Positions 1-11,060 of a stretch of DNA of 64,000 bases are shown here, in pieces. The notes under the pieces are model-generated. The model did not search any database. It saw nothing but the letters and a program-made list of their open reading frames with translations, and had not been told where the DNA came from. Position numbers and translations under genes: made by a program. The DNA lies in the NCBI RefSeq assembly GCF_027172205.1, contig NC_070619.1, positions 630,001 through 694,000 of the forward strand. The letters run 5' to 3'. This stretch comes from Podarcis raffonei. Taxonomy: Eukaryota; Chordata; Lepidosauria; Squamata; Lacertidae. Numbering within the stretch: position 1 is the stretch's first letter; every line of letters begins with the position of its first letter.

Positions 1-2170
1 CAGACTTCAAACTCTACTATGAAAGACTGGCTGCTTCTTGAGAATACAGACATTTTGGATTTAGAAGGTTTTAACAACGTTTTTGGGTGGCATGCATATC
101 TGTGGTACGACAAGGTTAAAGCACATAAAGCATTTAAAAAACGTATTGTCAGGAAAGCATTGTTTAATGTTTGGTTTAGATATAAGGATTTATTGGAAAA
201 TAAAACCCCAAGGTGGTTGTCACCAATGGAGGCTAAGGCTCAGAAAAAACTCAATATGGAGGCCAAATGGCCAAACTATTGGGAAATTTTGGAGCAAGAA
301 GGGGACAGACTGAAATTGCAGAGTTTTGAGAAATTAAAAGATAAAGTGTGAGACTGGCTTCATTATTATCAGATAATGGAGGCTTATAATTTGGATAAGA
401 AAGTTGGTTTCCAGGTGGAAAAATCCAAATTGGAAACAGAAGTGTTAGAACCCAAAACTAAGACTTTGTCAAAAATGTATAATTTGCTGTTGAAATGGAA
501 TACTCAGGATGAGACGGTTAAATCTGTAATGATTAAATGGGCACAAGACGTTGGACATAATATTATGTTTGCTGACTGGGAACAGTTATGGACCACAGGT
601 ATGAAGTTTACGGCATGTAATGCCTTAAGAGAGAATATTATGAAAATGATATACAGGTGGTACATGACCCCAGTCAAGCTTGCAAAAATCTATCATTTGC
701 CCGATAATAAATGTTGGAAATGTAAGGAAAACGAAGGTACATTCTTTCACCTTTGGTGGACGTGCCCTAGGATTAAGGCTTTCTGGGAAATGATATATAA
801 TGAATTGAAAAAGGTATTTAAATATACCTTCTTGAAGAAACCAGAGGCCTTTCTCTTGGGCATGGTTGGCCAATTGGTGTTAAAGAAGGACAGAACGTTT
901 TTTATGTATGCTACAACAGCAGCAAGAATACTTATTGCAAAGTATTGGAAGACGCAAGTGTCAGAGCTGCCCAAGGTCCCAGCTCACAAAGGACCAACGC
1001 CGGTTCGTTGTTATGTATGAAAGTCTTTATTGAAGTTCAGTTTCGCTTTCACAGCCGCAGCGTGCAGCTCTACGTCTCAAACTCTAGACCGCTGAAGCTC
1101 CGTCTGAATCTCCTCCCCCCAGACACCAGTTTAAGACTCTAGCCTTGCTCCACCTCTTCCTTTGCTCTTTCCTCCTCTGGTTCCGCCTGTCCGTCGGGGT
1201 CTCGCCCTTCCTAGACTCTTCTGATGCTGAGTCCCCTGAGTCTTCCCCCTGCCTCCGGCGGGCTTTAGGACCTGGTTCCCAATCCGGGTTTTCTGCTGTC
1301 CCGCGCGCCTGTACATTCGAACTTGGCGCGCGCGCCCAGCCGGCAACCTTCCTCCTGACCGTTACACTGCTCCTGTCACTGCTTCCCCCTTCGGGGAGGC
1401 TAGCTGGAACTGACCTCCCCTCCGTTCCCCCACTCTCCGACAGAGGCGTGGTCAGCCCTGACTCATCTTCTCTCCCCGCTGGAGGATACGCTGGTCCTGA
1501 CACATGGGACTCTTCCCCCCCACTACGCTCTGGTGGGGAAGCTGGTCCTGATCTCCCGCTGCTGCTTTGGGAGTCCCCGCTGGCCCCTTGTTTCTGGTGC
1601 GTCCCCCCTGGGACCCCCCTTGCCCTGACCATAGGCGCCCCCTTCTGGGAATCTTCTGATTCGCTGGAGAAGCTCATGGAATCTCTCGGGTCACTGTCAT
1701 ACTCCCCTACACTGCCCTCAGATTCTTCCCCTTCGCTCTCCATTTCCTCTCTCCCCTGTGCTTCTGCTCCTGAGCCCCTGACATCCAGATTTACCCACTC
1801 TGGAAGAATGGCAGATGAAGATGATAGACTGTATGGGATTGGCAGAAATAACTGGCAGAATCTGTGACCAGGGAGAAGAGTCGGCGGAAGAAGATTGGAA
1901 GAAATTTAAGGACTACTTACAGAAATATTGAAAAATTAAAGAATGTTGAATGATGTTGGATTGAAATTAAGGGGTTTTCAGCTCTAATGTTTTGAGATAA
2001 GGATTTGCTGAGTAAATAATTTGAATTGGAATACAAGAAGGGGAGGTATGAGGAGGTCAGGGAAATATGTCATTGAAAACTAAGTATTGAGAACTGTATG
2101 TGGTTTTTTTCTTTTTGCTTTTTTCTTTTTGTTTGCATAAAATTGGAAATTTAATAAATATCTTTATAAA
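1..2170 (+). mobile_element. L1 LINE 3' end (ORF2 C-terminus and 3' UTR), split by a solo LTR
   Basis: The + strand encodes the C-terminal part of an L1 ORF2 protein from about base 19 to 958. It includes the zinc-knuckle-like motif CWKCKENEGTFFHLWWTC (C-x2-C-x8-H-x4-C) followed by the FWEMIYNELKK block. The frame has an in-frame TGA at 349-351, where CGA is expected between KDKV and DWLHYYQ, so the copy is dead. The ORF2 end resumes at about 1784 (DWKKFKDYLQKY, then a stop). It is followed by a 3' UTR ending in an AATAAATATC-type tail near 2170. The interruption at 959-1783 is an LTR. The start of the element lies outside the window. Confidence 0.9.
959..1783 (-). mobile_element. Solo LTR of an LTR retrotransposon or ERV, inserted in the L1
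   Basis: The segment begins TGTCAG and ends CTGACA, the TG...CA inverted ends expected of an LTR, and it cleanly interrupts the L1 ORF2. The flanks are CAAG and CCAG, which fits a short, slightly diverged target duplication. An AATAAA on the minus strand near 1030 sets the orientation. The 825-bp LTR has an unusually GC-rich, Ser/Glu/Pro-rich open stretch on the minus strand, probably compositional. No internal region remains, so this is a fossil left by LTR-LTR recombination. The family is not assigned. Confidence 0.75.
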
Positions 2171-2412
2171 AAAAACACAAATATATCTCCGGAGCCACGA
2201 TCTGACAGCAGGCGGGAAGGTGACGTCGGGACGGTGCGTCACTAACGCACGCACTGCCCCCATGCGACATCACAGCCAGTACAGTGCCCGCCACAGTGGG
2301 GAGTGTCGGGGCGCACAATGCGCCTCCTCCCCTCGCTAGTATCCGCCCCGGAGCCGCGGCAAAGGTGTAAAAGAGCCACATGTGGCTCTGGAGCCGCGGG
2401 TTGCAGACCCCT
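2171..2412. mobile_element. hAT-type non-autonomous DNA transposon fragment
   Basis: The block ends with a sequence typical of hAT elements: AGCCACATGTGGCTCTGGAG, then a terminal GGGTTGCAGACCCCTG-like inverted repeat at about 2397-2412. The matching CAGGGGTC-type left end is not visible, so the element looks truncated on the left. It lies between the tail of one L1 and the start of another L1 fragment. Confidence 0.6.
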
Positions 2413-3930
2413 GGTCATGACAATAGATTCTGATGGCATGCATATCTATGGTATGGGAAAGGAAAAGTACATAAAGGATTTTATAATCATATAATTAGGA
2501 AATCATTAATGAGGGTTTGGGAGCGATATAAAGATAGAACAGAAGACACCCTGGTGGCTTTCACCACTTGAAGCTTCACTGCTCAAGCCACTTGGTAAAA
2601 AAGGAAAGTGGCTTACATACAGTGACTTACTAAAGGACCAAGAAGGAAAATGGAAGCTAAAAGAGTATGAGGAAATAAAAGATCATTTTCAGAGTTGGTT
2701 ACATTACAGGCAATTACACGAGATATACAAAGAAGACAATAAGGATATAGTTATACTACTTCTAGATTTCAAAAGGAAGTTATAGAAGGGAAAGTGAAGT
2801 TGCTGAAGGGTGCATATATTATTCTGCTAGAATGGGAAACAAAAGATGAGGTGAAATAGGTCATTATCAAATGGGCACAAGATATAGGACATAACATACA
2901 ATTTGAAGATTGGGAAAAATTGTGGAGAATAGAATTAAAATTTACAGACTGTTCTCTTTTGAAAGAAAATTATATGAAAATCATGTATAGATGGTATAGA
3001 AGAAGAGGAAGAAGAAGAAGAGTTTGGATTTGATATCCCGCTTTATCACTCCCCTTCAGGAGTCTCAAAGCGGCTAACATTCTCCTTTCCCTTCCTCCCC
3101 CACAACAAACACTGTGAGGTGAGTGGGGCTGAGAGACTTCAAAGAAGTCACCTAGCAGCTGCATGTGGAGGAGCGGAGACGCGAACCCGGTTCACCAGAT
3201 TACAGATCTACCGCTCTTAACCACTACACCACACTGGCTCTCTATAACACCAGTACAGATTGCAAGAATGTACAAAACCGGGTCAAACGTATGCTGGAAG
3301 TGTAAAGAAAAAGAAGGGACTTTTTACCATATGTGGTGGGAATGTAGAGAAATTAAAATTTTTTGGGAAATGATATATAATGAGTTGAAGAAAATGTTTA
3401 AATTAACATTTGTAAAAAAAAACCAGAAGCATTTTTTAGCGATTGTAGGGAAAGACCTGCCAAGGAAAATAATGAACTTAATAGCACAAGGATGGAAGAA
3501 TGAGGAAATCCCGACAAAAGAACAGTGGCAAGAGAAATTGATAGATTATGCAGAATTGGTGAAATTGGCATAAAAACTGTGAGACAAGGACAACTGTGAC
3601 TTTAAAGAAGAATGGGAACTTTTTACAAACTACTTAAAAAAACAACAAAATGAATTGGACTCCTTGGCAGGTTTTGAATAAACATACACAAATTTATTGA
3701 TTATTAACATAATAGATAGATAAGGATCGTTACAATTTTTACAATATGCAGAGAATAACGTGTTGAAAAATCAGAGAGAGAGGCTGAGGGACGTCTTTGG
3801 GGGGAGAGGAGGGAGGGTTCTTCTTGGGGAGCATGGAGGGAAAAATGGGGAGAAATGAAGACGATATGTTTTGATAATTTGTTATGTTGAAAATTCTTTA
3901 AAATTATTTTAAAAAGAAAAGAAAAGAAAG
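2413..3930 (+). mobile_element. Second L1 LINE 3' fragment, older, split by a Sauria SINE
   Basis: Translation of both pieces gives L1 ORF2 blocks: DGMHIYGMGKEKYIKDF near 2430, WLSPLEA near 2550, IIKWAQDIGHNIQFEDWEKL near 2860-2920, KENYMKIMYRWY ending at 2997, then ITPVQIARMYKTG and a CWKCKEKEGTFYHMWWEC knuckle after the SINE. Several stops and shifts interrupt the frame. The 3' UTR runs to an A-rich end near 3930. It is more decayed than the L1 at 1-2170. Confidence 0.85.
2998..3242 (-). mobile_element. Sauria (ACA) SINE
   Basis: Read on the minus strand, this starts with GAGAGCCAGTGTGGTGTAGT, has a tRNA-type A box (GTAGTGGTTAAGAGCGG) and B box (GGTTCGCGTC), and ends GGATATCAAATCCAAACTC followed by CTT repeats. 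That end resembles the 3' end of Bov-B LINEs, as is typical of Sauria SINEs. It splits the L1 between the codons for RWY and ITPV and is flanked by TATA on both sides. The family is restricted to squamates and supports the organism call. Confidence 0.88.
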
Positions 3931-4183
3931 ATTCCATCAACAGTGTCTCCGAAAAATTGTACAAATCACTTGGGAAGACAGGCGAACTAATGCCAGTGTA
4001 TTGGAAGAAGCAAAGATCACCGGTGTTGAAGCAATGATTCTTCAACATCAACTTCGTTGGACTGGTCATGTTGTGCGGATGTCTGATGATCGTCTTCCAC
4101 AGCAACTACACTATTCTGAACTTAAAAGGGAAAGCGTAATGCTGGTGGTAAACAAAACAGGTTTAAAGACTCTCTCAAGGCAA

Positions 4184-6116
4184 GAGACTTCCGGGTTAGC
4201 GCCATCGGCTAATGGCGGATTCCCTCCGAGCTCCGGAGGGAATCGGCTCCGCAGGAGTTGGGTCTTGCCGCGGCGGCGACGCGGGGACCCTCAGAAATCA
4301 CAGGCGGTGAAGCCTGTGAACTTGGTGACTCGGCGGGCACCATTTGCGCCCCCCCGACCCGCGAAGGAGCCTTTTTAAAGGCTTCGGAACGGGGGACGGG
4401 GTGAGCGGCGCGGTGCTGAGAGTCGACTGCTTCTCCTGCGGAGTGAAGCCGCATGCCATGGTCGGAGAGCCCTGACTTCTTCTTGTGAACAATTGGACTT
4501 TAAAAGCAACAACCCGTGAGTAGTACGGAAATTGGATTTACAAAGAAAATTTTTTTTTGAATTAGGCACGATCGGGGAAGGCGCAAACAGGAAGTCCGTC
4601 TCCCCGTCTTGTAAATAATCTAAAGCAAGGATCAGCTAACTAAGGTCGAGAGAATTTTTTCTTGTTTATTGGGCAAAAGACATTAATTTCACGATTTGGC
4701 AGTATAAGTAATTTTACTGGAGGATAAGAGCTAATTTTGGGAGCTGAAGTGCCACCCCCCCGGACCCGGGAGTGATCCGCGAGAGAGCCTGTTGAAGATG
4801 TATTGAAGAGTTTGACAGCTGTCAAATTAGCTGTCAAGACTGAAAAAGAGAACTTTGTTTCTGTTGTCTCTGCTGGTTATATTTGTTACAATTTGGTTAT
4901 AATTTGTTGAAAACAAGGAAGAATTGATATAAACTAACTTGACTTTTGGATTTGAACTGGAAGGAATTTTAAGTAACCAAAATCCCTCTAGAGGGGTTTT
5001 TGGGACATTACAAGAATGGCTGAAGGAGGGAAAATACATGCTAAATTGGACAGAGTTTTGTTCTCTTGGGAAAGTTACAAGGCCAAATTGATGTTTTGGC
5101 TACAAATGTTGCAACTCTGGATTTAACAGTAAATAAACTCATTGAATTTGATAAGGACTTGACTCAGGAAGTCCATGCAGCTGGACAAGAAGAGAAACTT
5201 GAGAACTTTGAGAGTGTGGAGAAAGAGATATATGTTGTTCCTGAGGAAAAGGAAGGAGGAGCTGTAATGCTGCAGATGACAAAGGAGAGCCAGAGGCCTG
5301 ACATGATGGCTACAAAGGAAAATAAGAACTTGATGTTGAAAATCTGGTTTGAATTGGAGATTGAAGAACGGAGAGATCTCCTTATGTGGAGGTCTGAAGA
5401 TCCAAGGATTACAAATCTGATTAAGGTGGAAGTTGGAGCTTTGGGGACATTTGGACTTGAAAGGAGTAAGAAACAAGATTCGGGCTCCACTTTTAAGTAT
5501 GGAGGTCTGGCTGGAAGAAACATGGATCCCATTCGGCTAGAGCTTCTCCGAGATCTGGTGTTTAATATTAAGGACTATCAAAAAAACCGGCAGAGAGGAA
5601 TTGAGAGAGAATTAAGAGCCTCGGACGTGAGATCTCCAGGCTGATAGTAGATTAAGACTGATGGACATTTGTTGGGGATTGAAACCGGGAAAGGGGGGGG
5701 TGGAGTTTGGGGATCCAAAGGGTGCATAATTACAATCTGTTTTTGCTTTTACTCTGTTTTGCTATTCGTATGAAAATTAGGGAAGTCGTGGAAGGGAATT
5801 TGGGTCGACTATAGAAAGAGGTTTTAAGAATGAGTATTGATATATAAATATTGATGTTTATAAGGTAAAATTGGCTTTTTAAAAAATGAACTAAATAGAA
5901 AAAGGTCAAAAATTGGGGATAAGAACTTGTTGAATTAACAATTTGAATTGGAATATGAGAAGGGGAGGTGTGGGGAGGTCAGGGAAATATGTTATAGAAA
6001 AATAAGGATTGTAAACTTTATGTGTTTTTAACTTTTTTTGTTTTTTTCTTTTTCGATTTTTTAATGTATTAAAGTGGAAAGTTTCAATAAATATCTTATA
6101 AAAAATTATAAAAAAT
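4184..6116 (+). mobile_element. ORF1-only L1 derivative (HAL1-like) with 19-bp TSD
   Basis: The insert is bounded by perfect 19-bp direct repeats (AAAGACTCTCTCAAGGCAA at 4165-4183 and 6117-6135). It contains a GC-rich 5' UTR at about 4184-5015, an L1 ORF1-like frame at 5016-5644, and an L1 3' UTR ending AATAAATATCTTATAAAAAA. Its last 200 bases closely match the 3' UTR of the L1 at 1-2170, including the shared GAATTGGAATA and GTCAGGGAAATATGT blocks. No ORF2 lies between ORF1 and the 3' UTR. The structure matches what is called HAL1 (half-L1) in mammals. It was presumably mobilised in trans by a full L1. Confidence 0.82.
5016..5644 (+). pseudogene. L1 ORF1-like protein of the half-L1 element
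   Basis: The first ATG, in AGAATGG context, is at 5016 and starts MAEGGKIHAKLDRVLFS. A shift near 5066 then moves into the long open frame, which continues LGKLQGQIDVLATNVATLDL and runs to the TGA at 5642-5644. The protein has a heptad-like coiled-coil N-terminal half, an acidic middle, and a C-terminal stretch with LRDLVFNIKDY and RQRGIERELRASD. ORF1 proteins bind L1 RNA and act as chaperones in the retrotransposition particle. The early one-base shift means this copy would not make the full protein from its own ATG. The exact family domain cannot be verified by eye. Confidence 0.65.
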
Positions 6117-6497
6117 AAAGACTCTCTCAAGGCAAATAATGCAGTATAAGCATGGATGATTTAGAAACATTGGCCTGTGAGAGCTCCAATTGAAGAACAG
6201 CCTTGACCAAAGGTGTTATGGACTTTGAAGACACTAAACTCAGGACGAAAGGGAGAAACGTGTTAAGAGGAAGGCATGCTTGGCAAACCCTCACCAGGAT
6301 CAACTCCTGCCCGGAAGCACTGGTGGAGGAAGGGGGGAGCGCACCGCCCCCGGCAGCGCAATCCCGGCAGGGTGCCATGGCGGCTGCCCCCCCTGCACTG
6401 GGCACCCCGCCCCCTCAGGCAGCGCCCCCGTTAAAACCATGTTTATGGAAGTTAATCTTACTCAGCTATGAGGGATCGTCAAAGAAGAAGAAGAGTA

Positions 6498-6850
6498 GCT
6501 GCGTTCTGCCTCGCAAGGTTGTTGCACAAGCCGCTTTCTCTCAGATGCCCACTTGGTAGCGCTTGCTGCTAGTCTTAGGCCAGCTGTAGGTTCGCAACAC
6601 GCTTAGGGCAACTACACTGGACAACACTGCAGGGCCGTTGTGTGCCAGTTTTTCAGATTCAGCCTGGTCTTCCGCAAACATTGGACAACGTAGCAAGTCT
6701 CTTGTAACTCACAGCTTGAGCTCCTTTTTACTGAGCTGCCCTGGGATGTTTTCTAAAAAATATAATAACCCTGAAAAACCACAAGACTGCAGTCCGAGGT
6801 GTGTCCAGTCTGAAGAAAGTGTTTAGCGGGACTTTGATACACTTTCCCAA
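6498..6850. other. Single-copy-looking intergenic spacer upstream of SGTA
   Basis: I see no gene or recognisable repeat here. As recalled, human SGTA and THOP1 are head to head, so the THOP1 promoter might be expected to the left, but no THOP1 coding exon is recognisable on the minus strand. Confidence 0.5.
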
Positions 6851-7020
6851 ACTTAACAAACTTGGGTCTCCAGCTGTTTTGGGACTACAACTCCCATCAT
6901 CCCTAGCTAGCAAGCCCGGTGTATACATACGGCATGCATCTAAAGTACACCCCCGACGCCCCAAAGAATCATGGGAACCGTAGTTCGCCCCTCACCGAGC
7001 TATAACTCCCAGTACCCTCT
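6851..7020. mobile_element. Two palindromic MITE remnants (ACTACAACTCCCATCAT and GTAGTTC types)
   Basis: GGGACTACAACTCCCATCAT near 6880 and AATCATGGGAACCGTAGTTC near 6970 followed by ATAACTCCCAGTACCCTC are fragments of two short palindromic repeat families common in reptile DNA. Relatives of the first lie near 31480 and 63611, and of the second near 22225. They are probably non-autonomous DNA transposons. They abut the SGTA CpG island. Confidence 0.5.
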
Positions 7021-7139
7021 TCGGAGGAGGAGGAGAATTTCTCCACTGCGAACCCGAAAACGCCCTATGCAGACAAGGAGTTGTGTCACTCTACTGTTCT
7101 CATCTATCTCTGGAATGCAATGCGCTGGAGATGATAGAG

Positions 7140-7460
7140 TCAGTTACGTCACTCTCGCGCGCGCGTTCCTGAGCGCGGCGAGGGGCCTCTTTGCGCATGC
7201 GCTTTGATGCGCGCTTTGCCGGCGGAACTGAGAGTTGGGCGTCAGCGACTGGCGGAAGCTGCTCCAGAGCGCAGGCGCAGTTGGGCCGGGAGGCCGGAGA
7301 ACAAGGGAAGGGGACCCATCCGCGCATGCGCACCCGGGGGAGGCGGACTCGCTGGCTCCTGCGCTGCTGGGGGGCGACGGAGGGCTGGTGAGTGGGGGGG
7401 GGCGGGGGTCCCGGGGAAGGCCCCCCTTTGTTCCCAGGGGGGAGGGGCCGCCCTCAGGCT
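7140..7460 (+). promoter_or_regulatory. SGTA: SGTA CpG-island promoter with two NRF-1-type palindromes
   Basis: The stretch is strongly CpG-rich. It contains two perfect GCGCATGCGC palindromes (7193-7202 and 7322-7331), the consensus for NRF-1, and a TTACGTCAC half-CRE near 7144. There is no obvious TATA box, as expected for a housekeeping co-chaperone gene. The first exon ends inside it. Confidence 0.75.
7200..7387 (+). other. SGTA: SGTA non-coding exon 1 (5' end approximate)
   Basis: The splice donor GGGCTG|GTGAGT is at 7387/7388. The next exon begins at 9258 after a pyrimidine-rich acceptor (TTCTTTTCCAG) and carries the start codon. The transcription start cannot be fixed by eye. Long open frames across this island in both strands reflect GC content, not extra genes. 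Confidence 0.65.
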
Positions 7461-8650
7461 TGGGGGGGGGGTTGGTGGCCAGGGTGCTGTACCGGTTGGG
7501 TTTCTGCCTCGAAGCAAGTGGGGAGCTGCCGCTCCTGCCCTGGAGGCAGCCGGGTCCTTGAGAGGGGAAGGGGGGTCTCTCTCTCTCTGTGTGTCCGAGG
7601 CTGTACCTGTTGAGTTCCTCCCTCTCCCCGGAGAAAGAGTAGGGGCGCGGAGGGGGGCGTCCTTTCCTCTTCCCCAGAACATAATGGAGGGGGGCAGAAC
7701 AGGCAGAAGTCCAGCAGGTGCAGCCCTTTTCCATGGCTGCATCTCCACGTGGTACATGGGGGGGGGGGGAGAAGGACGTGCCTGTTGGATGCATGCCTGT
7801 CCAGCCAAACCCCCTGTGATAAACCACGAGGTCCCAGTTTTCACTGTTTCACTTTATGCTATGTTCCTTCCTTCCTTCAACAAAAGCCCCCCAAATCCCA
7901 TGAGACAGGGGGGCTGCAAAGCCTGCCTTTCTGGGTGCCCATCCGAGAAGGTCGAGGTGTTGGAGGGGGTTTGGGGTGGGGGAGACGCTCCAGGCAAGAC
8001 CCTCTCCCTAGGCTGGAGCGGGGAGCAGAAGGATAGATGATATGGCCTCAGCAATTCTGAGAAACAAACAAGCAAAAATCAGGACAGTTTTGAAATCGGT
8101 GGTGAAATCAGTGCACATTGGAATCAGTTTTTAAAAAGTGTGGTGGTTTTGGAGTCAGTGGTTAAAATTAGTGCACTTCGAAATTGATTTCCGCAGAGTG
8201 GCTGGGGAAGCCCAGCCAGATGGGCATGGTTAAAAAAATGAATTATTATTATTGTTATTAAAAGCAGCATGGTTTTGGAATCAGTGGCTTAAAATCAGCT
8301 CAGTCTTTGCACCAGCGGTTAAAAATCAGCACTGTTTTGAAATCAGGGGTTGAAATCAGTGTGTTTTAGAGTGGTGCAGCCCCGAGTCTTGATCCAAAAT
8401 GTCACCTGACGGGATCCAAGCCCAGAGGTACAACTTGCTCCTTGATTTGGGGAGCTGCCCTGCAGAATCTGGAGATGATTTCCAAAGAGGCATCCCAATG
8501 CAAACAGACAAACCTTCCGCCAGTTCTACAGCGTGACCATAATTGCGAGAAAGGAAGGCGTAGAAGGAAATCCAATGATGTCCTGGTTTTTGTCAGCTTC
8601 AAGGAGAATATTTCAGGACCTTCTCTAAGTGACATTTGGCTTTCCCCATA

Positions 8651-8898
8651 CAGTGGTACTTTGGGTTACAAACACTTCGGGTCACAAACTCCTCTAACCC
8701 GGAAGTAGTGCCTAGGGTTAAGAATAATTCGTTCCGGAGGTCTGTTCTTAACCTGAGGTACCACTTTAGCTAATGGGGCCTCCCGCTGCTGCCACACAAT
8801 TTCTGTTCTCATCCTGAAGCAAAGTTCTTAACCCAAGGTACTATTTCTGGGTTAGTGGAGTCTGTAACCTGAAGCATCTGTAACCTGAGGTACCACTG
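8651..8898. mobile_element. Tigger/pogo-like MITE in SGTA intron 1, TA target duplication
   Basis: The element starts CAGTGGTACTTTGGGTTA and ends with its inverted complement TAACCTGAGGTACCACTG, flanked by TA on both sides (8649-8650, 8899-8900). It is 248 bp and has no coding capacity. Relatives are at 16056, 24478, 24541, 61947 and 63911. Confidence 0.8.
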
Positions 8899-8924
8899 TA
8901 TTTATTTACTTGCAGAAGTGCTCT

Positions 8925-9115
8925 GGCAAGCCAGTGAGGGTGTAATGGTGAGAATGTCAGACGGGGACCTGGGAGATCAGAGTTCGAATCTGCACTCTGT
9001 CATGAAGCTCGCTGGGTGACCTTGGAGTCAGTCACAACCTCTTCACCTCCTTCGCAGGGTCGTTGTAGGGTTTAACAGAGGAGGGGGTGAACCATGGACT
9101 CCTTGGGATAGAAAT
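8925..9115 (+). mobile_element. tRNA-derived SINE in SGTA intron 1
   Basis: A degenerate tRNA-like head with B box GTTCGAATCTG (near 8980) is followed by the CATGAAGCTCGCTGGGTGAC body and a GGGTCGTTGTAGGGTTTAA segment typical of squamate tRNA SINEs. It ends about 140 bases before exon 2. Confidence 0.65.
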
Positions 9116-9287
9116 GAACTCTTCTGCCGGAGGGGCCAACCAGCCAGAGATGCCCATCGCCAACCTGGTGCCCAGAGATCTCCCTGTGGCCCCAGTTGGA
9201 CATGGCAGATTTTGAATGCTGACCGTTAACCCTTTGTGTGCTGCTGTTCTTTTCCAGCCACCGAGAGGAGTTCCCTGGAGCCCCAGC

Positions 9288-11023
9288 ATGGCCGAGAAGA
9301 GGCGCCTGGCTTTCTCCATCATCCAGTTCCTCCAGGACCAGCTGCATCATGGCGGACTCTCACCCGATGCCCAGGAGAGCCTGGAAGGTGGGGGGGGGGA
9401 GGACGGGCAAATGGGAGCTGGAAAAAGCTCAGTTTGATTCTATGTTTTCCTGTTTAGGCCTCGGGGGCCCCTTTGGCCCAACCTTCTCGCCCAACATTTG
9501 ACTCTTAAAAAAAAAATAAAAAAATTATATCCTGCCTTTTGCTACGACAGGACACAAGGCAGCTTGCAAATAAAACAGAAACTGCTAAAAACAAAGGAAA
9601 ACAACAACAACAAATTTATTATTTATATGCCACCCATCTGACTCGGTTACCCCAGCCACCCTGGGCAGCTTCCAACAAATTAACAAATTAAAAAGTGATC
9701 AAACATCATTGAAATTGAAACTACATCTATGTAGCTGTCGATCGATCGATCTAATCCATTAAAACACACAAGGCGGCACCACTGCTTCCTTAAAAGTGGA
9801 CTGTTTTGCAGGGCGGGATGCAAATGTGATTAATAATAATCGTCGTCATAATTTTATTATTTATACCCTGCCCATCTGGCTTGGTTGCCCCATCCAGGCT
9901 TGTCTTTGCTGAGTAGGCACAGGCGTTTGAGATTGGAAGCTGAGTGTCTCTGCCACCCTGGGCCCTTCTGCATGCCAGAAACGTGTCCTGCCACCGACCC
10001 TCCCCCCGCCTCCCTGTGGAGCTGTAAATGAGGGGAGCAGGGTTAACGGGGCCCTTTGTCTCTCCTGCAGTCGCCATCCAGTGCCTCGAGACAGCGTTTG
10101 GTGTCTCCACGGACGACCGCAGCCTCGCCTTGTCCCAGACCCTGCCGGAGATTTTTGAAGCTGCTGCAGCAAAAGTAGGTGTTTGTGGGAGCAAGAGGAG
10201 GGGAGAAGGGGGTGTCTCTGCAGGCGGTGTTGCTGGCAGAGTAGGGGGAGACTGGGTGGGGGGAGCAGGTAGTCTGTAGTGGCAGCATGACTGGGTTGGA
10301 TTGGATGAGCGCTGGGGGACCCTCCTGGTGATCCTGCCTGCCCCAAGAAGGGTCCTTTGGGCAGGCACCTCCTGAGCTCTGACTTTCTTCTCTCTTTCTG
10401 CCCTGGTGCGCCTCAGGAGCCACAGCCAAGCCCACCCCCCTCAGAGCCAGTCACCCCCTCAGAAGAAGAGGCCGCAGAGGCAGAAAGGCTGAAGGCCGAA
10501 GGTGAGACCCTCCCTCTGGGCACTCCATGCCAGCTCCAGCCAGGCTGCTGCACAGCGAGGGGGCCAAGCGCGTCTCCGTGGGGAGGGAGCCCTGCAGCTG
10601 AGGGCCTGCCAGGGATCATCACCCTCATCCTCAGTGCTTTTTTCCAGGCGGTTCTCAAGGATCCGCAGTACTGCACCTCTTTCTTTCGGTTAAAAAGTGT
10701 GGCACTTACTGAAACTACTTCTTCGTGAGCTCCAGCACCTCTTTTTCTAGAAAAAAAAGCATCAATAGTGGTGCTCTGGATGCTTTAGTGGAGATTCCTG
10801 CCTTGCAGGGGGTTGGGCTGGATGACCCTCGGGGTCCCTTCCAACTCTAGGATTTCCTTGTTCCCTTCTCAATAGGAAATGAGCAGATGAAGGCGGAAAA
10901 CTTTGAAAGTGCCGTCTCCTTCTATGGGAAAGCCATTGAGCTGAATCCGTCCAATGCAGTTTACTATTGCAATCGGTGAGCTGGTGGGGGATGGGCAGAT
11001 CTTTCTCTCTTTCTCCACTTTTG

Positions 11024-11060
<37 letters not shown>

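Larger units (their letters stand above)
3931..6497 (+). mobile_element. Non-LTR retrotransposon 3' end (RWTGHVVRM type), split by an L1 derivative
   Basis: Bases 3931-4183 encode the C-terminal LINE block with RWTGHVVRMSDDRLPQQL, and 6136-6497 continue it, with the stretch NFEDT-like to RKACLANPHQDQLLP and a final GAAGAAGAAGAAG tail. The two parts join exactly across a 19-bp duplication left by the insertion between them. The family is probably Vingi-like or RTE-like, but I cannot assign it firmly from this fragment. Stops are frequent in the second part. Confidence 0.65.

Noticed and set aside
1084-1743. 219-codon open frame on the minus strand as a host gene
   Set aside because: It lies inside a TG...CA-bounded LTR inserted in an L1, has low-complexity Ser/Glu composition and no recognisable domain.
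6127-7333. THOP1 first exon on the minus strand
   Set aside because: Expected from recalled human synteny, but no translation resembles the THOP1 N-terminus and no suitable splice donor was seen.
7144-8040. Several 200-280 codon open frames around the SGTA CpG island
   Set aside because: They overlap each other on both strands and cross a strong splice donor. High GC content reduces stops, and no domain is seen.
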